This document shows positions 1 through 7,393 of a DNA stretch of 64,000 nucleotides, piece after piece. Position numbers and translations under genes: made by a program. Position 1 is the first letter of the stretch. Every line of letters starts with the position of its first letter. A model generated the notes under the pieces. That model made no database searches, was not told where the DNA came from, and was given only the letters and a program-made list of their open reading frames with translations. This stretch comes from Bifidobacterium callitrichos DSM 23973 (GTDB taxonomy: Bacteria; Actinomycetota; Actinomycetes; Actinomycetales; Bifidobacteriaceae), in NCBI RefSeq assembly GCF_000741175.1, contig NZ_JGYS01000008.1:97519-161518 (forward strand), given 5' to 3'.

Positions 1-642
1 GACGTATCGCAGGTGCGCGGCTTCGCGCTCGACGAGTACCTCGGCCTGCCGCTCGATCACCCGCAGTCCTACCACTCGACCATCCATCGCACGGTCGTCG
101 AGCCCTTGGGCCTCGACCCGGCCAAGGTGCACGTGCCCGGCGACGTGCTGGACGGCGCCCCGCTCGAGGACGGCGAGAGGATCGCCGCGGCCGGCCCGGC
201 CTACGACGCGGCGATCGAGGCCGCGGGCGGCATCGACGTGCAGATCCTCGGCATCGGCACCGACGGGCACATCGGTTTCAACGAGCCGGGCTCATCGCTC
301 GCCTCCGGCACGCGCGTCAAGACGCTCGCCGAGCAGACGCGCATCGACAACGCGCGCTTCTTCGACGACGACATCAATAAGGTGCCGACCCACTGCATCA
401 CGCAGGGCATCGGCACGGTGCTCAAGGCCCGTCACCTCGTGCTGCTCGCGTTCGGCTCCGGCAAGGCCGAGGCGATCGAGGAGACCGTCGAGGGCGGCGT
501 CTCCGCGTTCTGCCCGGCGTCCGCGCTGCAGCTGCACCCGCATGCGACGATCATCGTCGACGAGGAGGCCGCCTCGCGTCTGCGTCATAAGGACTACTAT
601 CGCTACGCCTTCGCGCACAAGCCCGCCTGGCAGGGGATCTGA
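1..642 (+). CDS. nagB: Glucosamine-6-phosphate deaminase (3' part, start outside window)
   Basis: Converts glucosamine-6-phosphate to fructose-6-phosphate and ammonia in the cytoplasm. The frame is open from base 1, so the start lies upstream of the window. Visible family motifs are GTDGHIGFNEP around residues 83-93 of the visible part and THCITQGIGT further on, both characteristic of NagB. The stop TGA is at 640-642, five bases before the nagA start, so the two are almost certainly co-transcribed. Together with NagA it feeds amino sugars released from host or milk glycans into central metabolism. Confidence 0.95.
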   Translation, partial: DVSQVRGFALDEYLGLPLDHPQSYHSTIHRTVVEPLGLDPAKVHVPGDVLDGAPLEDGERIAAAGPAYDAAIEAAGGIDVQILGIGTDGHIGFNEPGSSLASGTRVKTLAEQTRIDNARFFDDDINKVPTHCITQGIGTVLKARHLVLLAFGSGKAEAIEETVEGGVSAFCPASALQLHPHATIIVDEEAASRLRHKDYYRYAFAHKPAWQGI

Positions 643-647
643 TCGCC

Positions 648-2006
648 ATGACAGCCAAGTCCATGACAGCCAAGTCTGGGAGCAGGCAGGAGATCGTCGC
701 GAACGTGACCGCTGCGCTGGAGGGTGAGGCGCGTCCGGTCGCGATCCGGGGTGCGCGCAAGGTCGACGCCGGCGGCGTGCGTGACAACTATTGGGTTGTC
801 TCCGACGCGCGCGGCGTGATCGTCGCCGCCGGGCAGGCCGGAGCGAACGGGTCCGGTGAGGAGGAGTTCGAGCACGCCTGCCGTACGGTCGGCATCGACC
901 CGGCATCGCGGGAGTCGGTCATCGACGCGGATGGGCGGATCCTCACGCCCGGATACGTCGACATCCACGCGCATGGCGCATGGGAGAAGTCGTTCGACGA
1001 CGGTCCGGAGGGGATCGACGTGGCGCGCGCGGGCCATGCGGTGCACGGCACGACGCGTCAGGTGCTCTCGCTGATCACCAATCCGATGGACGTGATCTGC
1101 CGCAACATCCGCACCGTGCGCGAGAAGATGGCGTCCGGCCGCCCCGACATCCTCGGATGCCATCTGGAGGGGCCGTTCCTGGCGCTGAAGCGTAAAGGCG
1201 CGCACGATCCGAACTGTTTGAAGGATCCGACGCCGGATCTGGTCGACGAGATGCTCGAGGCGTCGGGGGTGTCCGGTGCCGCTGCCACCCGTGCCGGCCG
1301 TCACGCGGGCGTCGGGCGGCTCGGCTGCATCCGTCAGATCACGATCGCGCCGGAATACGAGCACGGGCTCGACGCGATCCGCCGGTTCCGCGCCGCGGGC
1401 GTCGTGCCGGCCGTCGGCCATTGCGACGCCGACTATGCGACCGCGAAGGCCGGCTTCGACGCGGGTGCGGGCATCATGACGCACATGTTCAACGCGATGA
1501 ACGGGCTGCATCACCGCGAGCCGGGGCCGATCCCGGCGGCCGTGGAGGATCCGCGCGTCACGATCGAGCTCATCAACGACGGCTTCCATGTGCAGGATCC
1601 GATGGTGCGTCTGGGCTTCGGGTTCGCGCCTCATCGCATCGCGTTCGTCACCGACTCGATGGCCGCCACCGGGTGCCCGGACGGTGCGTACAAGCTCGGC
1701 GAGCTGGATGTGAACGTCGTCGACGGACATGCGCGACTGGTCTCCAACGGCGCGATCGCCGGCTCCACGCTGACGCTCGAGGTCGCAGTACAACGGGCCG
1801 TTCTGGAACTCGGTTTCGACCCGGCTGACGCGGTCGAGGCGGCCACGCTGACCCCGGCCCGCGCGTTCGGCTTCGAGCGGCCGAACCCGGTCACCGGAGC
1901 GCCTCTGGGCTTCGTCGCCCCCGGCTTCGCCGCCGACTTCAACCTGCTCGACCCCGCCTCCTGGGCCGTCGCCCACGTCTGGTGTGCCGGCCGCAGCCTC
2001 AGGTGA
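648..2006 (+). CDS. nagA: N-acetylglucosamine-6-phosphate deacetylase
   Basis: Deacetylates GlcNAc-6-phosphate, giving the NagB substrate. The amidohydrolase motifs are in order: DIHAHG (metal site), HLEGPF, GHCDA, MTHMFNAM and the catalytic-Asp segment VTDSMAATG. The 452-residue length is slightly above the usual ~380-400. The start at 648 has AGGGGA 10 nt upstream. A perfect-but-one 15-bp tandem duplication (648-662, 663-677) doubles the first five codons (MTAKS MTAKS), so 663 is an alternative in-frame ATG. Operon partner of nagB, five bases apart. Confidence 0.95.
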   Translation: MTAKSMTAKSGSRQEIVANVTAALEGEARPVAIRGARKVDAGGVRDNYWVVSDARGVIVAAGQAGANGSGEEEFEHACRTVGIDPASRESVIDADGRILTPGYVDIHAHGAWEKSFDDGPEGIDVARAGHAVHGTTRQVLSLITNPMDVICRNIRTVREKMASGRPDILGCHLEGPFLALKRKGAHDPNCLKDPTPDLVDEMLEASGVSGAAATRAGRHAGVGRLGCIRQITIAPEYEHGLDAIRRFRAAGVVPAVGHCDADYATAKAGFDAGAGIMTHMFNAMNGLHHREPGPIPAAVEDPRVTIELINDGFHVQDPMVRLGFGFAPHRIAFVTDSMAATGCPDGAYKLGELDVNVVDGHARLVSNGAIAGSTLTLEVAVQRAVLELGFDPADAVEAATLTPARAFGFERPNPVTGAPLGFVAPGFAADFNLLDPASWAVAHVWCAGRSLR

Positions 2007-2053
2007 CCTTCGATAGCCTCCAATCGGCGGCTGTCGGCAAGTTCGAATTGCAC

Positions 2054-2096
2054 ATATGGGGCGCGTGCCGGATCCTCTCCGGCACGCGCCCCATAT
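2054..2096. terminator. Strong hairpin terminator after nagBA
   Basis: Perfect 18-bp inverted repeat (2054-2071 and 2079-2096) with a 7-nt loop, GC-rich core flanked by AT. It sits 48 bp after the nagA stop. There is no long T-run, so it could also act as an mRNA 3'-end stabiliser. Confidence 0.75.
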
Positions 2097-2164
2097 CGGT
2101 GCCGCTCTCTGCACTGTCGTGGGATGCGTCTTCATGAGGAACCCGAGCGGGTCGAACGTTAAAT

Positions 2165-2219
2165 TGGTAATTTCCCTTTACCAGTTTTCATGTTATTGGT
2201 ATGATGAAGTTGCCAATAA
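2165..2219. promoter_or_regulatory. AT-rich promoter region with two inverted repeats
   Basis: A locally AT-rich stretch just before the ATPase gene holds TGGTAA-N7-TTACCA (2165-2183) and TTATTGG-N13-CCAATAA (2193-2219). These look like operator or promoter elements for the gene starting at 2250. The function is inferred from position only. Confidence 0.45.
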
Positions 2220-2249
2220 TGCATCAGTCTGGCAAAGGGGGCATGTGCA

Positions 2250-3629
2250 ATGGCCGGGAACCCCGTCATCGAGGAGAAGCTGAGGAACTTCCGCATCGAG
2301 GATTATCAACCCATCACACCGCGCGATCTGGATCTGGGCAGGCCGTTGCCGCCGAAGGTGGGCAACCTGGTCAAGGTGATCGTGGGCATGCGTCGGAGTG
2401 GCAAGAGCTACCGCCTGTTCCAGGAGATCGAGACGCTGCGCGATATGGGCATCGGCTGGAATCGCATATGCTACATCAACTTCGAGGACGACCGTCTGGG
2501 GAACGTCACTCCGGAAACCGGTGACGAAGTGCTGGAGACGTTCTATTCAATGCACCCGGAGGCGATGAAGGACGGCATGTATCTGTTCTTCGACGAGCTG
2601 CAGGAGATGTCCGACTGGGGCAAGTGGCTGCGGCGTGTGGTCGACACCGTCAGGGCCACGATATACGTCACCGGTTCGTCCTCGAAGATGCTGTCCAAGG
2701 AGATCTCGACGGAGTTTCGTGGGCGTGCCTTGGATTTCGAACTGCTGCCGTATTCGTTCCGCGAGGTTCTCCTCGCTGGGGGCGGTGTGGATGGGGACGT
2801 GTTGTCCCGTGACCCGCGGGAAGGGTATTCCACCGCGGAGCGTGTGGTGTTGTCGAACGAATTCCGGACGTATCTGGAACATGGCGGGTTTCCTGCGACA
2901 TTGGATCTTCCCGCGCCGCAGCGGATTGCCCTGTTGCAGTCATATGTGCAGCGGGTGGTGTCACGAGACGTGGTCGAGCGCCATGACATCGGTCGGCCAC
3001 GCGTGGCGTCCATGATGGCTCGCCGTGTGATGGGGGTCGTCGGCAGACAGTTGTCCGTCCGCAAGATCGAGAACGAGCTGAGATCGGCGGGGCTGATGAC
3101 CAGTCGGGCGATGCTGGGTGATCTTCTGGAATACTTCGAGGACGCCTACCTGTTTTTCCGTGTGAGGGAGTTCTCCCTGTCGCTGAGCGAGAGGACCACC
3201 TCGATGCCGAAGATATACGCGATAGATCCCGGCTTGGTCGCGGCGGCGAGCGCGGCCGGCATGCGTGATGACGGGCAGCGGCTGGAGAACGCCGTGTACC
3301 TCGAACTCAGGCGGCGCAGTCTCGGGTTCCGCAGGGACGGCATATCGTCGTGCCGTACCGAAACCCATGGATACGAAGTGGATTTCGTGGTGGGCGACAT
3401 GCTTGAGCATGATGGATACGACCTGTATCAGGTCACCATGAACATGGATGATCCGGCCACGGCCGAACGTGAGACCCGTGCGTTATGGGAGCTGATGTCG
3501 GAGCGGGATATCGAGACAGGCACCATCATCGTCGCTGATGGCAAGGAGATCGATTGGAAACGGGATGGCCGTGTCATCCATCAGATTCCGGCATGGAAGT
3601 GGTTTCTGGGGCAGTGGGGCCTACGCTGA
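2250..3629 (+). CDS. AAA-type ATPase with DUF4143-like C-terminal domain
   Basis: A 459-residue cytoplasmic ATP-binding protein of the AAA_14/DUF4143 type. Walker A GMRRSGKS is at residues 46-53, Walker B YLFFDE at 111-116, and a sensor-like IYVTGSSSKM at 138-147. The C-terminal part carries YEVDFVVGD, the motif that resembles a PD-(D/E)XK nuclease fold in this family. Cellular role is unknown; such proteins are often in variable genome regions. SD AAAGGGGG at 2235-2241 sets the ATG at 2250. The upstream region is AT-rich compared with the neighbours, which fits acquisition by transfer, though the coding part is not strikingly different. Confidence 0.85.
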   Translation: MAGNPVIEEKLRNFRIEDYQPITPRDLDLGRPLPPKVGNLVKVIVGMRRSGKSYRLFQEIETLRDMGIGWNRICYINFEDDRLGNVTPETGDEVLETFYSMHPEAMKDGMYLFFDELQEMSDWGKWLRRVVDTVRATIYVTGSSSKMLSKEISTEFRGRALDFELLPYSFREVLLAGGGVDGDVLSRDPREGYSTAERVVLSNEFRTYLEHGGFPATLDLPAPQRIALLQSYVQRVVSRDVVERHDIGRPRVASMMARRVMGVVGRQLSVRKIENELRSAGLMTSRAMLGDLLEYFEDAYLFFRVREFSLSLSERTTSMPKIYAIDPGLVAAASAAGMRDDGQRLENAVYLELRRRSLGFRRDGISSCRTETHGYEVDFVVGDMLEHDGYDLYQVTMNMDDPATAERETRALWELMSERDIETGTIIVADGKEIDWKRDGRVIHQIPAWKWFLGQWGLR

Positions 3630-3634
3630 CCTCG

Positions 3635-3766
3635 TCAGCGGCGCTTGGTGAACTGGTTGACGACGAAGCTGGCGATGGTGACGACGAGGGCCACGACGAC
3701 GATGGTGATGAGGTGCTTCGGATCGTTGGTGAAAGCGGCGGGCATCAGTGCGGCGAAATCAAGCAT
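3635..3766 (-). CDS. Small single-pass membrane protein (43 aa)
   Basis: Too short for usual gene finding. It reads 43 codons from ATG (3764-3766) to TGA (3635-3637), with a good SD (AAGGAAG) 5 nt before the ATG. Residues 1-17 contain MLDFAALMPAAFTNDPKH, then about 19 hydrophobic residues (ITIVVVALVVTIASFVV), and a basic tail ending TKRR, so one membrane helix is predicted. It is convergent with the ATPase, ending 5 bp from it. Function unknown; candidates include a membrane microprotein or toxin-like peptide, but no antitoxin was identified. Confidence 0.6.
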   Translation of the reverse strand: MLDFAALMPAAFTNDPKHLITIVVVALVVTIASFVVNQFTKRR

Positions 3767-3820
3767 GACGACTTCCTTGAAGTAACAATGAACAATATTG
3801 ATCATTAACGATCATATCAT

Positions 3821-3872
3821 ATATAAGAGCTCCCGGCCACAGCTTGCAGTCTGTGGCCGGGAGCTCTTATAT
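3821..3872 (-). terminator. 22-bp perfect hairpin terminator of the GPH transporter gene
   Basis: Perfect inverted repeat, arms 3821-3842 and 3851-3872 with an 8-nt loop. AT-rich ends and a GC core give A- and T-tracts on both sides, typical of a bidirectional intrinsic terminator. It lies 41 bp after the transporter stop and 54 bp upstream of the small membrane gene. Confidence 0.85.
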
Positions 3873-3913
3873 CGGGGCGGAATCCGCGGATCGGTCAGCG
3901 ACCGGGGATCAGA

Positions 3914-5344
3914 TCACATCTCACCTGCGGCGCGGCGGGCGGCGAGCTCGGCGGCGTTCTTCTTGGAGATCTCGCCGGACAGCGGGTAGAAGAAGAGCAG
4001 GATGATGGCGATCAGACCGTTGCCGATGGCCGGGGCCAGCGTGGCGACCGCGTAGATGTTGTTCAGGGTGTCGGCGGACTGGGTGATCGCCTGGCCGGAG
4101 GTGGCGGTCACGTAGCCGGTGGCGGCGAGCACGATGCCCGGCAGCAGGCCGGAGAGGGCCTGGCCGATCTTGCGGGCGAACATGTAGCCGGTGTACACGG
4201 TGCCGTCCTCACGGGTGTGGGTCTTGACCTGGATGTCGTCGATGATGTCGGTGATGAAGCTCCAGACCATCAGGCCGAAGACGCCGTTGCCGAAGATCGC
4301 GACGATGGAGAAGGCGACGAACACGTACGGGTTGGTGATGTGCAGGAAGAACATCACGACATAGACCACGGTGGTGAAGACCAGCAGGATGCCGCAGACG
4401 AGCTTCTTGCCGTACTTGTCGCAGATGGCCGGGACGAACGGGGCGACGATCAGGACCGGCACGTTCTGCACGGCGAGGATGGCCAGGGCGGCGGTGTTGT
4501 TGAAGTAGTCCTTGTACAGGTAGGAGTTCACGGCGCCGGCGAACATCTGGGCGAAGATGAGCAGCAGGGCGGCAAGCATCAGGGCCACCATGGCGCGGTT
4601 GGAGAACATGTACTTGATGGACTTGAACAGCGGGACGTGCTCGTTGGTACCCTTCTCGACGCGGATGCGCTCGACGGTGCCGCGCAGGGTGATCTCGTAG
4701 CAGATCCACAGCAGGGCGGCGAAGACGATGGCGACCCAGATCAGGACCGGGCCATTGAGGATCTTCTTGCCGTCGACGGTGGTGTACATCACGAGCGGCA
4801 GGATGAAGGTCACGATGATGCCGCCGGCGGTCGAACCGAAGCCACGGCCCGCGGCCATCTCGTCGCGGTGCTTGACGACCGGGGTCGAGACGGAGGCGAA
4901 GGAGCCGTACGGGGCGGAGGTGGAGGAGTAGAAGGCGACGCCGAGGATGTAGATCACGGTGATGTACGTGATACGCGCCGGCAGGGCCCAGCTGGAGACG
5001 AACGGCAGGAAGGTCAGGATGATGACTGCCATCAGCGGGTAGCGCAGGTTGCGCACGAACCAGTGGTAGCGGCCGTCCTTGCGAAGCGGGGCGTTATCGG
5101 CCCACACGCCGGTGCCGAAATCGGTGAAGGCGGAGATGAGCTTGCCTGCAAAGATGATCCAGCCGGCGATGAGCGGGTTGATGCCCAGGGCGTCGGTCAT
5201 GTAGATCATCGCGTAGTTGGTGACCAGCTGGAAGTAGAAGCCGTTGCCGATGTCGCCCATGGCGTAGGCCATAGGCTCGGTCTTCTTGAACGGCGGGTTT
5301 TCCACGACCTTGCCGGTCGCGGCATCAGCGGTTGCAGCCGTCAT
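3914..5344 (-). CDS. GPH-family glycoside:cation symporter (MFS superfamily)
   Basis: Predicted 476-residue, twelve-helix inner-membrane importer for glycosides or oligosaccharides. The N-terminal signature AYAMGDIGNGFYFQLVTNYA and the loop ADNAPLRKDGRYHW are hallmark GPH (MelB/XynB/LacS) sequences. The ATG at 5342-5344 is chosen because AAAGGA lies 7 nt upstream; longer readings lack a ribosome site. It is divergent from the GH30 gene at 5648, and both intracellular glycosidases lack signal peptides, so the transporter probably supplies their substrate. The substrate itself cannot be read from the sequence. Confidence 0.9.
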   Translation of the reverse strand: MTAATADAATGKVVENPPFKKTEPMAYAMGDIGNGFYFQLVTNYAMIYMTDALGINPLIAGWIIFAGKLISAFTDFGTGVWADNAPLRKDGRYHWFVRNLRYPLMAVIILTFLPFVSSWALPARITYITVIYILGVAFYSSTSAPYGSFASVSTPVVKHRDEMAAGRGFGSTAGGIIVTFILPLVMYTTVDGKKILNGPVLIWVAIVFAALLWICYEITLRGTVERIRVEKGTNEHVPLFKSIKYMFSNRAMVALMLAALLLIFAQMFAGAVNSYLYKDYFNNTAALAILAVQNVPVLIVAPFVPAICDKYGKKLVCGILLVFTTVVYVVMFFLHITNPYVFVAFSIVAIFGNGVFGLMVWSFITDIIDDIQVKTHTREDGTVYTGYMFARKIGQALSGLLPGIVLAATGYVTATSGQAITQSADTLNNIYAVATLAPAIGNGLIAIILLFFYPLSGEISKKNAAELAARRAAGEM

Positions 5345-5477
5345 GATGTTCCTTTCATATTCCCTAATGCTCGCGGCGCGTGGTGTTCTTCCGCGCTCCG
5401 TTCGGCCCGACGGCTTCGGTGCGTCTCGAACTTCCTTGCTCCGTCGGGTTGTTACGTGCATGACTATAGCACAAATA

Positions 5478-5490
5478 ATCATGACATGAT
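5478..5490. promoter_or_regulatory. Palindrome in the divergent transporter/GH30 control region
   Basis: ATCATG-A-CATGAT is a perfect 13-nt palindrome in the 303-bp gap between the divergent transporter (start 5344) and GH30 (start 5648). The rest of the gap is AT-rich near 5465-5530 and GC-rich elsewhere, with no other gene seen. Related AATCAT/ATGATT and TGATCA palindromes occur before GH59, suggesting one regulator controls the locus. Inference only. Confidence 0.45.
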
Positions 5491-5647
5491 CAAAACTGAC
5501 AAAAAAAGATTGAAAAAGTTATGATGTGCGTGTCGCGTGTATACTGAGCATGTACGAACAATACAAGGAAGCCGCATGGTGCGGGCGTCTGGACGAGCGG
5601 AATCGCTTGCGCCAGTAGCCCGCCGGTAGCACGAAGGAGTGGTCAGC

Positions 5648-7198
5648 ATGACCGAGTTTCTCAATCCGTTTGCGCATGAGCGCTGGACCCGCACGACGGG
5701 TGATCTCGCCGATCGTCGCGCCGAAATCGACACGCCGGTGATCGAAAGTGATCACGGCGACGCCGTTCCGGTCATCATCGACCCGACCCGCCGCTATCAG
5801 ATGTGGGAGGGCGTCGGCGCCGCGATCACCGACTCCTCCGCCTCCCTGTTCATGAACTCGATGAGCCCCGAGCAGCGTCACGCCATCCTCGAGGAGATGT
5901 TCAGCCCCGAGCAGGGCGGCTTCTCCTCCGTGCGCATCTCCATCGGCTCGTGCGACTTCTCCAGCCAGAAGTACTACTCCTACGACGACCTGCCCGAAGG
6001 CGTCGCCGCCGACGCCTCCCTGCAGTACTTCTCCATCGGCGAGGGCGAGCCGGGCGCTCCGGATGCCACCCGCGACCTGAAAAACGTGATCCCGGTCCTG
6101 CAGGAGATCGTAAGGATCAACCCGGCCGTCAAGATCATGGCCTCCCCGTGGTCCGCCCCGGCGTGGATGAAGACCTCCGGCGTGCTCTCCGGCGCCGGCC
6201 GCCTGCGCCTCGGCGAATACGTCGGCAACGGCTACCGCTACCAGGACACCATCGACTACGTGTACGCGCAGTACTTCGTCAAGTTCATCGCCGCGTACGC
6301 CAAGTACGGCATCCACATCACCTCCGTGACCATGCAGAACGAGCCGAGCAACGGCTGCCCGTGGCCGATCACCGTGTGGACCCCCGAGGAGCTCGCCAAG
6401 TGGGGCTCCGAATACCTGCGCCCGGCCCTCGACCGCTCGTTCCCGGACGTTGAGATCTACTTCGGCGACGACTCTCTGCGCTTCTACCAGCGTCCGGTGA
6501 GCGAGTATATGACCCCGGCCCAGGCGTCCGCCTTCGCCGGCGTCGCCTTCCACACCTACTCCGGCCTGCCCGAGTGGATCCACAACGGCGCCCGCCAGTT
6601 CCCGAACTGGAAGGTTGCGATGACCGAACGCCGCTGCATGCTCGACGAGACCGTCGACGAGGCCAGCCACGTCATGTTCGGCGAGATCGGCACCTGGCTC
6701 GTGCGCAACGGCATGGGCCTGATTAACCTGTGGAACATGGCGCTCGACGAGCAGGGCTTCCCGAGCTACGCCGGCACCTCCGGCCGCCGCGGCGTCATCA
6801 CCATCGACTCGTCCACCGGCAAGGTCAAGCGCAACCTCGAATACTTCATGCTGCGCAACTTCGGTCAGGACGTGAAGGTCGGCTCCCACCGCGTCGCCTC
6901 GTCCAACTACACGCGCGACGGCCGTCACGGCGGACTCGGCTCCGTCGCCTTCGTCGCCGACAACGGCGATCTGGCCGCCATCCTCTACAACCCGACCGCC
7001 AAGGACATCGAGGCAGCCGTCGAGATCAACGGCGAGGGCGCGCGCTGGCAGAAGGTCACCGTCCCCGCCTATGGCACCGTGAGCCTGCACAAGTCCAACG
7101 CCGGCGCATTCAACACCACCGACGCCCCGGCCGACGACGAGTTCGAGATCACCTACACGCCTCACCCCGCCGACGACCACGACGAGACCCTGTTCTGA
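5648..7198 (+). CDS. GH30 family glycoside hydrolase, cytoplasmic
   Basis: A 516-residue (beta/alpha)8 glycosidase of family GH30. The predicted acid/base Glu is E232 in TMQNEPS and the predicted nucleophile E327 in VAMTERR; early barrel motifs are WEGVGAAITDSSA at 53-65 and SPWSAPAWMK at 167-176. The C-terminal beta-sandwich typical of GH30 follows. No signal peptide is present, so the substrate must be imported. ATG 5648 is preferred over the GTG at 5639, which overlaps the SD AAGGAG (5634-5639). GH30 members cleave beta-1,6-galactosyl or -glucosyl, beta-xylosyl or glucosylceramide-type bonds; which applies here is not visible. Confidence 0.9.
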   Translation: MTEFLNPFAHERWTRTTGDLADRRAEIDTPVIESDHGDAVPVIIDPTRRYQMWEGVGAAITDSSASLFMNSMSPEQRHAILEEMFSPEQGGFSSVRISIGSCDFSSQKYYSYDDLPEGVAADASLQYFSIGEGEPGAPDATRDLKNVIPVLQEIVRINPAVKIMASPWSAPAWMKTSGVLSGAGRLRLGEYVGNGYRYQDTIDYVYAQYFVKFIAAYAKYGIHITSVTMQNEPSNGCPWPITVWTPEELAKWGSEYLRPALDRSFPDVEIYFGDDSLRFYQRPVSEYMTPAQASAFAGVAFHTYSGLPEWIHNGARQFPNWKVAMTERRCMLDETVDEASHVMFGEIGTWLVRNGMGLINLWNMALDEQGFPSYAGTSGRRGVITIDSSTGKVKRNLEYFMLRNFGQDVKVGSHRVASSNYTRDGRHGGLGSVAFVADNGDLAAILYNPTAKDIEAAVEINGEGARWQKVTVPAYGTVSLHKSNAGAFNTTDAPADDEFEITYTPHPADDHDETLF

Positions 7199-7246
7199 GC
7201 TGTTCTGAGCGGAGTCGTTGCGAACGGAGTTCCCGTCCGCGGGTCC

Positions 7247-7305
7247 ATCCCGGATTGACCGGCGCCTGACATTTCGGGCGACGGTCAATCCGGGATCGGT
7301 TTTTC
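7247..7305 (+). terminator. Intrinsic terminator after GH30
   Basis: 15-bp perfect inverted repeat (7247-7261 and 7282-7296), 20-nt loop, then a CGG plus TTTTT run. It lies 48 bp after the GH30 stop, implying GH59 has its own promoter. Confidence 0.85.
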
Positions 7306-7331
7306 GGCGTTTGGGTAGTGTGAGCATTCAT

Positions 7332-7379
7332 AATCATTTATGATTGATCATGCACAAAGTTGTCTGTGATCATTGATCA
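7332..7379 (+). promoter_or_regulatory. Operator-like palindromes before GH59
   Basis: AT-rich stretch with AATCAT-TT-ATGATT (7332-7345) and two TGATCA palindromes one base apart (7367-7372 and 7374-7379). These immediately precede the GH59 SD and probably form its promoter/operator. They resemble the palindrome at 5478-5490. Confidence 0.5.
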
Positions 7380-7393
7380 GAAAAGAGAACATC

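Noticed and set aside
603..2135. 510-codon minus-strand frame over nagA
   Set aside because: Shadow of nagA; no family motifs, and it would overlap nagB and the terminator.
4217..5524. 435-codon plus-strand frame over the GPH transporter
   Set aside because: Gly/Asp-rich shadow; the opposite strand has a clear twelve-helix transporter with signatures.
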